Assembly: GCA_015350385.1 (NCBI GenBank)
Contig: WNKI01000004.1
Location: 2,141,149 to 2,205,148, forward strand
DNA length: 64,000 nucleotides
Reading direction: 5' to 3'
DNA from: Aculops lycopersici
Lineage: Eukaryota; Arthropoda; Arachnida; Trombidiformes; Eriophyidae
The notes under the pieces: model-generated
What the model saw: the letters and a program-made list of their open reading frames with translations, nothing else
Told to the model about the DNA's origin: nothing
Database searches by the model: none
In this document: piece after piece, positions 30,890-40,700 of the stretch
How positions within the stretch are numbered: the first letter of the stretch is position 1
How the letters are laid out: each line of letters starts with the position of its first letter
Translations under genes and position numbers: made by a program

Positions 30890-31420
30890 ATCGTCGCTTT
30901 CTCGTTTTGGCTCGACGGCAATTTGACGGTAATGACGACGACAAAGTTTGTGCCTTTTACTTGGCGAAAGTTCAATTTAGTATTTGATCTGATGATGTAA
31001 GCTGTGAATCTAAGTGAATCAACATATAAAATCTGGAATAAAGACGCCGACTCTCTCTTGTTTGCTCTTGGTTCTTATGGCCACTATAATCTCCACCTGG
31101 AGATGCAATGAGAATTTGTGCAAACAGTCTGAAAATTTCAAGTCTCTTTCACTTCACACTCTAACTATCTGGGTAGCCAGCTAGCAAATGAGAGAGCTAC
31201 CCAGCAAAGAGAGAGTGAGTGAGAGAGATAGCTGCCCCTTTTCGTCTAGATTGTGTATACCTCTATTCTCTGTCTCAACACGACGATGGCAAAAGCGAAA
31301 ATGACGACGTTGAGACGTTGACTTGTAAACTTGCCAAGAGAAAGTTAGAATTGTGGGCCAGAGAGATAAGAAGCAGCCAGCTAGTAAGCTTGGTAAAGAT
31401 TATCGAGACCAAGGATGAAA

Positions 31421-31476
31421 GAGAGAGAGAGAGAGAGAGAGCGAGAGCGAGAGAGAGCAAGAGAGAGAGAGAGAGC
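31421..31476. repeat. GA microsatellite
   Basis: About 56 bp of GA with a few GC interruptions, ending about 60 bp past the stop of the PELP1-like gene on its 3' side. Confidence 0.9.
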
Positions 31477-31537
31477 AACGCAGCTGTCCATACACCTGTT
31501 GGGGCAGCTGGAGGAAACTGGTTTGCGTAAGTTGCCC

Positions 31538-32902
31538 TTAGACATTTATTGCAACTGGCGTTGTTGTTGCATCAGTGGCGGGTATATCTTTGAATCCCAT
31601 TTCTTGCAACCAATCGCTTTCTTTGCTAACGGGCTCGTCCTGGGATTCACCTGTCTTTTCTTTGAATTCCACTTCCACCGACTCAGTTAGCATTGGTCTT
31701 TCGAAGAGATTGTGCACATCATGAGAGGATACTATGATCGGACGATGCGCCAAACCTTTTCGTAGGGCAGTGCGAACGAAACATCTTATTTCTTGGTCAC
31801 TTTCCAACTTCTCCGCAAGCTCAAAAATGTGGTGTGAGATCTCTGTACTCGAGGTGGCGTACGGTTGGTTGGCAATGGTCTCTAATAAGCTCAACAGCTG
31901 TCTTCTGCACTCCAGGCTAATGACCTCAGATGAGGCCTCGAAATCACGATAAATCCTCACACAACCATGTATCACATAACTCTGGACCTTATGCTCCAGT
32001 GCGCCATCGAACAAACCTGCGTAGGTGATGTATAATTTATCTAGACAACTCCAAGCCTCCTGTGTATGCTTTGATTTCTGCAGGCACAACTTGGTCCGAC
32101 TTTCAGTCTCTTCTACCTGTGCTGCCAACCGCGGTGTGGAGGTCATCGTAGTTTGCTCTTGCTGCACTAATTGCTGTTGCATGGAATCGTTGCCAAGGCT
32201 ACATTCGCCATCAAGCAGCTCAACTACAATTAATGTTTCAAGCTGATGCGGCTCCAGGTTAATATTGAGCGAAAGTTGTTCTACCAGGAGGGAAATGATT
32301 CGATATTGCTGTACTCTGACTGAATAATATTGTGTCTCATTGTAGGCCAATAAGTTGCTAGTTCTAGTCCACTCGAGTATTCTCAAGATAGTTTGATTAA
32401 TAAAGGGTGTAAAGGGAATAATATTGGTTCCCAAAGCTTGAATCAATGACTTGAACATGATGAGATTGACCTGTATCAGATATGGTGTAAGGGAGTAGAC
32501 ATAGCTTTTCGCCAAACCATTCGGTTTATGATTATAGTCCTTCCATCTAACTGATCCAACTTTGGCCGCCAGTCTTAGTGTGATGTACACTGGGATTGGT
32601 AAATCGAATTCAGTTTTGGTATTTAAGAGAGCATCAATATTCTCGGCAGCAGCATTGACTCTAACAACAAAGTCATTTACGATAGTTTGATAATCTGCAT
32701 CCTTTTCGCGAACCCCACTGTCTGCTTTAGGAATAACTTGGCTCTCATCTGCGTCATGAATGATTATTGAATTGGTTTGTAGATTGACGATGGAGTATAT
32801 CTGGTCAATGTTTTCCTCTAAGTTTTTTAGTTCTCTAATCAAGGAAAGTTTCCACCCGCCAACTGGCCCCTCGCCTTTATTGGAGTTATTCTTCTTGAAC
32901 AT
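31538..32902 (-). CDS. PELP1/Rix1-like protein (tentative)
   Basis: 454 aa, single exon. The protein is predicted all-helical with a repeat-like layout. The segment around residues 150-215 (LIQALGTNIIPFTPFINQTILRIL...VRVQQYRIISLLVEQLSL) resembles the helical repeat region of PELP1/Rix1, the ribosome-biogenesis (60S, ITS2 processing) and chromatin-linked scaffold. The C-terminal 60 residues are acidic and disordered in character (EKTGESQDEPVSKES). No catalytic motif is visible. The family call rests on general pattern and is weak; an unrelated ARM/HEAT-like protein is possible. It diverges from the canopy-family gene across a 395-bp spacer. Confidence 0.65.
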   Translation of the reverse strand: MFKKNNSNKGEGPVGGWKLSLIRELKNLEENIDQIYSIVNLQTNSIIIHDADESQVIPKADSGVREKDADYQTIVNDFVVRVNAAAENIDALLNTKTEFDLPIPVYITLRLAAKVGSVRWKDYNHKPNGLAKSYVYSLTPYLIQVNLIMFKSLIQALGTNIIPFTPFINQTILRILEWTRTSNLLAYNETQYYSVRVQQYRIISLLVEQLSLNINLEPHQLETLIVVELLDGECSLGNDSMQQQLVQQEQTTMTSTPRLAAQVEETESRTKLCLQKSKHTQEAWSCLDKLYITYAGLFDGALEHKVQSYVIHGCVRIYRDFEASSEVISLECRRQLLSLLETIANQPYATSSTEISHHIFELAEKLESDQEIRCFVRTALRKGLAHRPIIVSSHDVHNLFERPMLTESVEVEFKEKTGESQDEPVSKESDWLQEMGFKDIPATDATTTPVAINV

Positions 32903-33297
32903 TATTGTCTCTAGTTAATAAATCTATGGTTATAAGTATGAATTTGGTTATAATGATCAATGATTCATTAATCTTGAGATATTGTTAGATAATCATACGG
33001 TCTGATCCGAGAGTGATATGAAACACACGTGTGTTCGTTGAAACCACGTTTATTGGCTTGAATCGTGAACAAATATCGATAAATGTTCGTTCAATGCTGC
33101 ATATTTTTGCAGCGCCCTGTAGCTAAGGCACGTTGACACATCATAATATTTTCATTCTGCGTTCTGTCATTTGGATTTTATGGCTCCGATCAATCTATTC
33201 ATCAGTATTACAACTTGATCATTCAAACCAACCAGATTTATATCAATTCAATAAAAATCGTTTAGTAATTAGGATATGAAGTTTTCAAATTAAAACA
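32903..33297. promoter_or_regulatory. Bidirectional promoter region with a DRE-like motif
   Basis: 395 bp separate two head-to-head start codons. It contains a perfect palindromic TATCGATA at 33074-33081, identical to the Drosophila DREF/BEAF-32 core found at housekeeping promoters. No TATA box stands at a sensible distance. Function is inferred by analogy. Confidence 0.45.
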
Positions 33298-34165
33298 ATG
33301 AAGAATCAGAGGATCACTTGCATTTATCCCCACCTCGTGGTCCTCCTACTCCTTAACTTATTTCACGCAACAAACTGTGATTCAAATCAAGACGAACTCT
33401 TGGATAAAGAGTACGGCGTTAAGTACGCCAATCCATGTGAGGGTAAGTCTTCATCGTAGCCACCTAAGAATGGCTTCATTAAATGACATAATATGACATG
33501 ACATTTTTCTGACAAACTTTCATCAAATCCAATCGCTAGCTTGCAAATATTTGACCATCGAGTTGCAGGATAGATTTGAGAAACTCGGCCAAACTAGCGC
33601 AGTAATCGAAGTTGGCTACGGACTTGACGGCCCAAAGAAACGCACAAATTACACAAGATCCGAGGTCTACTACATTGAGGCTTTGGAAAATGTTTGCGAC
33701 AAGTTACTCGAGTACAACATTCACAAAGAGCGCAAGGATAGCACCAGATTCGCTAAGGGCATGAGTTCAACTTTCAAGACTCTACATAAACTCGTCGACA
33801 AGGGAGTGAAGGTTGACTTGGGCATTCCAGAGGAACTTTGGGACTCCCCTTCAGCAGAGATCACTGCACTCAAGCAACAATGTGAGCAATTGCTTGAGAA
33901 GCACGAAGATCTTATAGAGCAGTGGTATTGGGGCACTCGAGATCAACATTTGCAACAGTATCTTTGTCGAGATAGAATCCTACAGAAGGAGCAGCGCGCC
34001 TGTCTCGACGATCCTGCGCCTCCACAGGCAGAGGATCCAGATTACGTCCCGAAGAGGAAAGATGAGCTGACTTCTGATCATGTAAATAGCGAGGCTAAAT
34101 CTCAAGATGACACTCAAGCTGAACAGCCACCTGAAGCGCCGACCGAGTCACGTAGCGACCTATAA
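33298..34165 (+). CDS. CNPY: Canopy family (CNPY3/4-like) ER saposin-like protein
   Basis: Exon 1 is 33298-33442 and exon 2 is 33540-34165, with a 97-bp intron (GTAAGT...CGCTAG, phase 1); 256 aa. Splicing creates PCEACKYLTIELQ, the N-terminal saposin-like signature. Exon 1 begins with a hydrophobic signal peptide (HLVVLLLLNLFHATNC). Further family blocks: YTRSEVYYIEALENVCDKLL, the KGVKVDLGIPEELWDSPS block, KQQCEQLLEKHEDLIEQWY and QYLCRD. These match CNPY3/CNPY4, ER proteins that assist folding and trafficking of receptors such as TLRs in vertebrates. The C-terminal 50 residues are polar and end RSDL, only loosely like a KDEL-type signal. Confidence 0.92.
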
Positions 34166-34390
34166 GAATTTTGCACCCGTTATGCTCAATGCAAGGTAGA
34201 TGCAACAGACACGACGTCCGAACTCCATGATGCGCGTGTTGTGCACGCGATTTTCAACACATAAGCTCGCTCAATTCAACACATAAGCGCATCTAGCGAA
34301 CTTTCGACCGAAAATACTCATATATTCCATACTTGTGCAATCGATTGCATCCTAGGTGCAAGTAGATTTAAATAAATCTGTTTGCAATCA

Positions 34391-35233
34391 ATGAACTATA
34401 TTGATAGCGTACAAAAAATAGTTCGGGAAACAATGGATTGTCTATCGCAATTACCTGCTGGACTTAAATTGTCCAATCTGAGATCAAAATCCTCTTGCAA
34501 CATCAATGGTAACAACAAGAACAAAGAGGAAGATGACTTGCCACCTTTCTATCCAGAGGATCGCTCCAGTCAAGCTTCGAGTGATATTGTTGTCGATGTC
34601 GGTGATGATGATGACTTAAATATTCCCGAAGGAACTGCAACCTCCAAAACCGTTAAGAAACAAACTCGCTTTGCAAAGAAAAACAAAAATAGAGTCAATA
34701 GTGACTCAGACGATGAGGAGAATGACTACCAGAATGCAACACGCAAATCTAAGGATAGTCAGAAGAATCGCCCCAAGAAAACGGTGGTCAAGAAGGATAG
34801 CAAAAGCAAGAAAACAAGCAAAAAAAGAACATTAAACGAGGTGACAGACATCGATGAAACAGACGACGACTTCGATATTGATGTAACAGGTGAAGTCGAA
34901 GAGCCTGTTAGCGATTGTGCAGTTGAGGCGGTTGATTCCGTTGCATCAACAACTGGACCTCCGGTCAAGACGCTAAGTTTTGGCACTATGTGCAAGCCTG
35001 AAACTCGTGATATGGCGACCCAAACTTATGAGAGCCTGCTGAATCGTCCCATCGAATGTGAAGAGTCACAACGCATCCAAAAGCAAGTTCAATTCGCGGA
35101 AATGTACAAGCCAATGTATTCTATACCCAAGAAGAAAGGTGGATTGCCACCGTTGAAGGTTGGCTTGTCGCTGGGTGGAAAGAAACGCAAGGTTTACTAT
35201 CCCGATGAGGTAGTGAATGGCGAGGCAGCTTGA
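34391..35233 (+). CDS. Charged, probably nuclear protein of unknown family
   Basis: 280 aa from the first ATG (34391), single exon. A short helical N-terminus (MNYIDSVQKIVRETMDCLSQL) is followed by alternating acidic (DVGDDDDLN, DSDDEEND, DIDETDDDFDID) and lysine-rich blocks (KTVVKKDSKSKKTSKKRT). The C-terminus has LPPLKVGLSLGGKKRKVYYPDE. Bipartite-like basic clusters suggest nuclear location; this is inference from composition. I recognise no domain. It follows the canopy gene by 225 bp on the same strand and has an AATAAA at 35356-35361. Confidence 0.65.
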   Translation: MNYIDSVQKIVRETMDCLSQLPAGLKLSNLRSKSSCNINGNNKNKEEDDLPPFYPEDRSSQASSDIVVDVGDDDDLNIPEGTATSKTVKKQTRFAKKNKNRVNSDSDDEENDYQNATRKSKDSQKNRPKKTVVKKDSKSKKTSKKRTLNEVTDIDETDDDFDIDVTGEVEEPVSDCAVEAVDSVASTTGPPVKTLSFGTMCKPETRDMATQTYESLLNRPIECEESQRIQKQVQFAEMYKPMYSIPKKKGGLPPLKVGLSLGGKKRKVYYPDEVVNGEAA

Positions 35234-35355
35234 GAAATTATGTAGACTGTATACATGACATGGAGCATCAAATCCAATATCAAATGGACTGAACAATAAG
35301 CAAATCCGAATAATCAGCGAATCTCCTTTTGTTGACATGTTTTATATTATTCAAT

Positions 35356-35361
35356 AATAAA
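35356..35361 (+). terminator. Polyadenylation signal AATAAA
   Basis: Lies 123 bp after the stop of the charged nuclear protein and only 40 bp from the stop of the convergent MPDU1 gene, so the 3' ends of the two transcripts probably overlap. Confidence 0.55.
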
Positions 35362-35401
35362 CATTTACAATTTGCTAAACCTACTTGTCGTTCGTCTTGT
35401 C

Positions 35402-36166
35402 TTAGTTCTTCTTCTTCTTCTGTCCTTTCTCCATGAATTTTTGAGTAAGTTTGCGATAATAGAAAACTTGAAGAGCTATAATTGCATTAGCCGAGGCTGC
35501 GAATACAAAGGTGGTCGCAGTTAATAGGTCGCCAGTTTCTTGGATGGTTGTAAAGATCCTAGTCAATGAGCCGGCAAAGATGGCCCAAGCTGTGACGGCC
35601 GACAGTTGGCCTGTATGTTGGGCCTTGTAGTTTTTGACAGCTTGGAAAAGTTTGCCCGTCACTGCTAGTGGCAAGACAGTGAATTGCAGGTACCACATTG
35701 TCTCTTTCGGAACCATAGTTGGGTGGCTCAAAAAATAAACCACACTTGCGTAGAGTGTAACAAATGTCAGTGCCTTTCCCTTGATTCCGTCGTACCACAA
35801 GACAAGGAAAGCAATCAGCCCAGTTTCAATCGCCAAAAAGATTGCCTCGCCCCAAGCTGAGAATGGAAAATTATTCCTGAAGCTATAGCAGGCATTGAAT
35901 GTGATTGCCATTAGTTCGAGTAGAACTCCAAATATTGTAATTCCAGCTCCACTCTTTGCACCCAAAATCTTGAACACCTGTGGAAGTTTCACTAAAGAGG
36001 CGCCGACCACAATTCCATATCCCAACGACTTGGCTGCAAACATCTTGAGACACTCGGCATCTTGGTAGTCCAAATTGTGAATTAATTTCGAACAGCATGC
36101 CTTGTCATAGAATTGGCTACAAATATCCATTCCATGATTGAAAATTTCCTTTGGTAAAGTTGCCAT
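35402..36166 (-). CDS. MPDU1: Mannose-P-dolichol utilization defect 1 protein
   Basis: 254 aa, single exon, usual length. A Cys-containing N-terminus precedes a PQ-loop membrane protein with about seven hydrophobic segments. The first PQ loop reads AKSLGYGIVVGASLVKLPQVFKIL, followed by AKSGAGITIFGVLLELMAIT and YSFRNNFPFSAWGE. The second repeat has GSLTRIFTTIQETGD. These are MPDU1/SL15 signatures. The protein is needed for use of mannose-P-dolichol and glucose-P-dolichol in ER glycosylation. The last residues (QKKKKN) fit a KKxx ER-retrieval signal (Lys at -3 and -4). Confidence 0.96.
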   Translation of the reverse strand: MATLPKEIFNHGMDICSQFYDKACCSKLIHNLDYQDAECLKMFAAKSLGYGIVVGASLVKLPQVFKILGAKSGAGITIFGVLLELMAITFNACYSFRNNFPFSAWGEAIFLAIETGLIAFLVLWYDGIKGKALTFVTLYASVVYFLSHPTMVPKETMWYLQFTVLPLAVTGKLFQAVKNYKAQHTGQLSAVTAWAIFAGSLTRIFTTIQETGDLLTATTFVFAASANAIIALQVFYYRKLTQKFMEKGQKKKKN

Positions 36167-36325
36167 GTTTGTTGTTTGTGCTCTTGAGAATTCGGATGGA
36201 TATGTCAGAAGGTTTCCGATGAAATTCTTTCAAATTATGTGTTTATCTAACTGCAACAATGATGAAAAGTAACACTCTAACTTTCGTGGCGGTCAATCGA
36301 GACTTGTTAGAAATAGATTATTAGT

Positions 36326-36538
36326 TTATCGGTGGCAATTTCTATGAAGTAGCAATGCATCGTCATCTTTAATTCCGAGTTCTTTAGCGGTGGCCGATAG
36401 CAGGCCACTTGACGCATGCACCACACGAGGATACAACGCGAGAATGCTCATTTTTAGCGAAATCTGTAAATCGCGCTTTGTGCGCCCATTCTGTGCAACC
36501 ATTTCTAAAGAAACCTCACTAACATTTCTGCAACCCAT
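36326..36538 (-). CDS. Small open frame, unknown (70 aa)
   Basis: Starts at an ATG preceded in frame by a stop 6 bp upstream, and ends at TAA 160 bp before the MPDU1 start on the same strand. The sequence is neither repetitive nor strongly hydrophobic and ends GIKDDDALLLHRNCHR. I do not recognise it. It could be a real small protein or chance; no overlapping gene explains it. Confidence 0.3.
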   Translation of the reverse strand: MGCRNVSEVSLEMVAQNGRTKRDLQISLKMSILALYPRVVHASSGLLSATAKELGIKDDDALLLHRNCHR

Positions 36539-36787
36539 GAGTTATCACCAACCGCGAATCCACTTTAATATCGTGGATACCTCCAGCTATGATATAGTAA
36601 CGAGCTAATTGGCCGAGAAAACACAAGAAAACCTATCAGCCGACCGCAATCTCTAACGAGACACGCGGTACAAGGTACATTGGAAATGAGGTTGTTGTGA
36701 GACATGACGAGGGAGATATATTTGAGTTTAATGGGGGAGCTGTGCACTCATCATAAAGGGCGACAAAGCAAAACTAACTGACACTTG

Positions 36788-37378
36788 TTAGACTTGAACT
36801 TGTTGCTTCCCATTGCGACCGCAATGTGTCACTTGCTGGTGGAATTTTATCGCTATCAATCTTTGGACGAAATATGGTGGTACCGAGCGAGTCCACCGAT
36901 TTGATTTGATAAACCAGGATAAATCTGCGTCTCGAATATTGGACTTCATGTTGTCCAAGGCGATCTTGTCGCATCTCTTTGGGTCCATTTGGATCAGCTG
37001 CTCATACGCGCTTCTAGCTTTGGGAGAGAGGCCATGCATACTTGGAACTTTACGTTTTAATTTGTCGAATAATGAATCGTAATCGACTACTCCATTCTTT
37101 GTAGCACGATACTTGTGAGTGATATCCCTCTGGAGATCTGCCTCGATCCGCTTGAAGGCATCACTGATCTTCTTGCCATGCAATTCGGCCTCATCCTGTT
37201 GAGCCTTGTCCCCGCAAAGAAGTTGATCAAAAAAGTTCACCCTGGGTCCATAGATTCGCCTTATGTTCTCCTCGTCTTGTTGTCTAATCTTGACCCAATT
37301 GATGAGTTTTCCGGCGTGCAATTGTTGCGCAAACATCACGCTTGCAAGTGCCAAGACTACAAAAGTCGAAAGATGCAT
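36788..37378 (-). CDS. Small secreted protein of unknown family
   Basis: 196 aa, single exon. A clear signal peptide (MHLSTFVVLALASVMFAQQLHA) is followed by a helical, K/R/D/Q-rich mature part with three cysteines (LLCGDKAQ, PKRCDKIA, THCGRNGK). No domain recognised. Not membrane bound beyond the signal. As the host may be a mite, a salivary or gut secreted protein is possible, but nothing in the sequence shows it. Confidence 0.7.
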   Translation of the reverse strand: MHLSTFVVLALASVMFAQQLHAGKLINWVKIRQQDEENIRRIYGPRVNFFDQLLCGDKAQQDEAELHGKKISDAFKRIEADLQRDITHKYRATKNGVVDYDSLFDKLKRKVPSMHGLSPKARSAYEQLIQMDPKRCDKIALDNMKSNIRDADLSWFIKSNRWTRSVPPYFVQRLIAIKFHQQVTHCGRNGKQQVQV

Positions 37379-37748
37379 GTTGGAGAGTTTCGTGTACAGA
37401 TCTCTGTTGAGGTTGTTCGATTATCGATTTCAAGGATTCAAATTGGGTTTGCCTTAAACCTTTTACTTACTCAGGTAATTCACTACATTTCAAAGGGTTT
37501 CGGGGAATGTACCAACTTTTCACTCCATTCGTCGACCTGTCAACGAGTCGAGACGAGGCTGACGACATCAAAGGCCGCCCAGACTGGAAGATCGTGCACA
37601 ATCCCCTAAAATAGCGTTTCACCGCAGTTACAGGTGGCCTTTCCATAAGGGCGCTCTAGGCAACAAGCAAAACGGTGCAAAATTGTTACTATGTTATCAC
37701 TCCAACTTGGTGTCTGTCGGACGACTAGCCACACTAAACGCTGATGTT
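37379..37748. other. Intergenic spacer
   Basis: Between the small secreted protein start and the ABCA stop, both minus strand. Nothing recognised. Confidence 0.5.
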
Positions 37749-40700
37749 TCAACTTAACTCCTGTTGCTCTCGTGCCAAGGCGATAAAAATGTCCTGTAGT
37801 GACGAGTCGTTTATCATGTAACTCAAATTTGCATGCTTCCTCTTTGCCTGCTTCAGTATTTTGAACAAAGTGGACCTTTTCACATGATCGTCTGAGATAT
37901 TGAAAGTGGCCGAGTTTATGTTTGTGTCCACCAATCTAACTGCGGCGCCCAGTACGGACTCCAGACTAGATTTGAGCTCTAGAATGATCTCGTTGATGGT
38001 TAGGTAACTTTCACTCAACGTTCCATTGGAGCCTAATAGTTTGGCCTGACTAAATTGAACCTTGATGCTGCAACCTTGAGAAAACTTTGATCTCAAATGC
38101 AGAAACGACCCGATACACCTGAGCCGACCGCGAGCCATGATGGCAACCCGGTCGCATATGGCCTCGCACTCTTCCATGGCGTGCGAGCTAATCACCACCG
38201 AAACTCCGCCGTGACTTCTCAGAGACTTAAGCAGTTGCCAGATACCACGACGAGCGATCGGGTCAACCCCGGCCGTCGGCTCGTCCAACGCCAACAAACT
38301 TGGATTACCAATGAACGCCATGCCAAGAGCCAACTTCCGCTTGGTGCCGCCGCTCAGTGATTTTACAGTCTTGTGCGAGTGCTCAGACATATCCAACACC
38401 TCGAGAGCCGAGTTTACCAGACTAGGAATGTTTTGCACGTCTACACTTCTTAAACGGGCCATCAAGCAAAGGGCCTCGTAGGGACTCAGCGACATGTCAG
38501 GGTTAGACTGCGGCCCATAGCCGAGCTTGCTGCGATAGGTGTCTATATTGTCTGTAATGTAGTGACCATTCAGCCAGATTCGTCCTGAATCTAACCCAAT
38601 CTCGGCCGCAATGATCGAGAAGGTAGTCGATTTACCTGCGCCATTGACACCAAGCAGTCCAAAGCACTCGCCTCGGTTGACAGTGAAGGATAGGTCATTG
38701 ATTACAGGTTTGCCCCTGACATAAGACTTCTTCAAGTCGGCAGCCACCAGGCTGTGAGTGTTTGTTGAGACATTCTTGATTAAATTCATAGCTTTGCACA
38801 TTTCATCTTGCACATCCTGATCTATTTCTTGGAATTCTTGTGCAATGCTTATGGGAGTTTTTAAATAATATTTCGGGTTCAAATAATACCATAGATCCAA
38901 ATTGTTGCTCTCCACGATATAAAGCAACAAGCTGTAAACGATTGCCTGACCAAAAAGTGCGCTAAAGCCAAAGATAATTGGTGAGATTGTAAGGTCGCTT
39001 CTCACCACGCACTTGTTTGTTGTTTCCGGTTTTACATAGCAATCAGCACTAAGTCCATGTACAATATATTGATATGCATCTGTCGGTAGGATGGCGGTAA
39101 AAACTCTGAGCAATATATTATTGATGAATGAAAGATCTCTCTTGACTGCTAATCTAAATAGTAGTAAAACCCTATTGATGAACCAGCTGGAGGCGAGAAG
39201 CATACAAAAGTAGCCGACGCTAGCCTCTTTAAACATCGTTGAGATCACGTAACTGAAGATGGAAGAGCTAATATGTAACATAAACATAGCGGCCGATAGG
39301 ATGAGGTGAACTTGGTAAATCGGCTGCAAGAATATAATTTTTGCCGCTAATCTCAACATTAGATTAACAATCAAAACTCCAATTAAAGCCGATGGTATAT
39401 CTGCAATGAATTGTGCGATCCAATAGAGCAGAAAGTTTGCGTCACTTGTTAGCTGCATCGCCTTAAACTTGCTAACTCGCTCTGAGGTTGGATAGTAAAT
39501 ATAGTGCATGACAATCAGCGAGATCAATAGGTGAGGGTAAAATTCATTTGTAAGAAGCAGTTCGGTGTTCCATCTGTGGATTAGGAGTAGCAGCATCAAG
39601 GCGGGAACCGCAATTCGATATATCAATAGACTGATCCAATCTCTTTTATATATGTTGATATGCTTCATTAAAAGGGCAGATAATAGATTTGATAATTTGG
39701 TTGATGATTTGCTAACCTTGGGCATGGTAAGATTCTTGATATGATCGGTTGTCGAGTTTGTTATCATCTTCAGAGAAACTTGAGCAGGAGTTTTGATCTC
39801 ATTGCCATCTTGAGCGCCATTTGCCTTTAGCTCTTCATCGCTAGTTCTCATCAAGACATCCTCCAAAGATGAACTCTTCAGGCCATGTGACTTAATGCCT
39901 AGAGATTGTGATTGGCTCTCAATTTTCTCCAACAGGTTGATCATCTTAGCTTCGACCTCCGGTGATCCGCCGTCGCCTAGCTCAACCACTATATCGACAC
40001 TCGTTGATTTGTTGGCTGCTTGTATCACTTTGGTATCTTCGTTATTGGTCTTGGCGTACTTGAAGTATTGTCTAATAAGTGTCAAGATTTCGTCTTTTCT
40101 ATTTGGAGAGCATTCGATTCTAAGCTTGTACCCTGAGCCAAATATATGTGTTAAGAAGGTGGACGAACCGCAGCAAACAATGCGACCCTCTCTCATTATA
40201 GCGATCCGGTCGCCCAAGTAGTCGGCTTCTTCCATGTGCTGTGTAGAGAGTAGGACCGTGCGATCGGCGCGATACTTTCGGATCGCATTCCAAATGAACA
40301 CTCGAGAGTCTGGATCTAAACCTGAGCTTGGCTCGTCAAGGATCAGTATCGTAGAGTTGCCAACAAATGCCATGGCCAAGCTTAACTTCCGCTTCATGCC
40401 ACCTGATAGTTGGTCAGGCAACTTGTTCACGTGTTGCGATAAACTAACATCTTCTATGGTCGCCATTATATGAGCATACTTTTGATACCCGGCCATATCA
40501 CAGTTCTTAATATCAATAATCAGCTCTAGGTGCTGTCTTACATTCAAATACTTGTCTAGTATACTCGTTTGCGGACACACTCCGACACTTGTTCGCTTCT
40601 TACCAAATATCGAGCTTTTAAAGATGACACGTCCTTTATCTGGACTGAGCCTCCCAAGTATTATGTTCATCAATGTAGTTTTACCTGCTCCGTTGTGTCC

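Larger units (their letters stand above)
30183..31537. other. Intergenic region with assembly gap
   Basis: No coding region seen. It contains a CT tract that runs into an N gap, a (CTT)10 array and a GA-rich tract near its right end. Confidence 0.6.
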
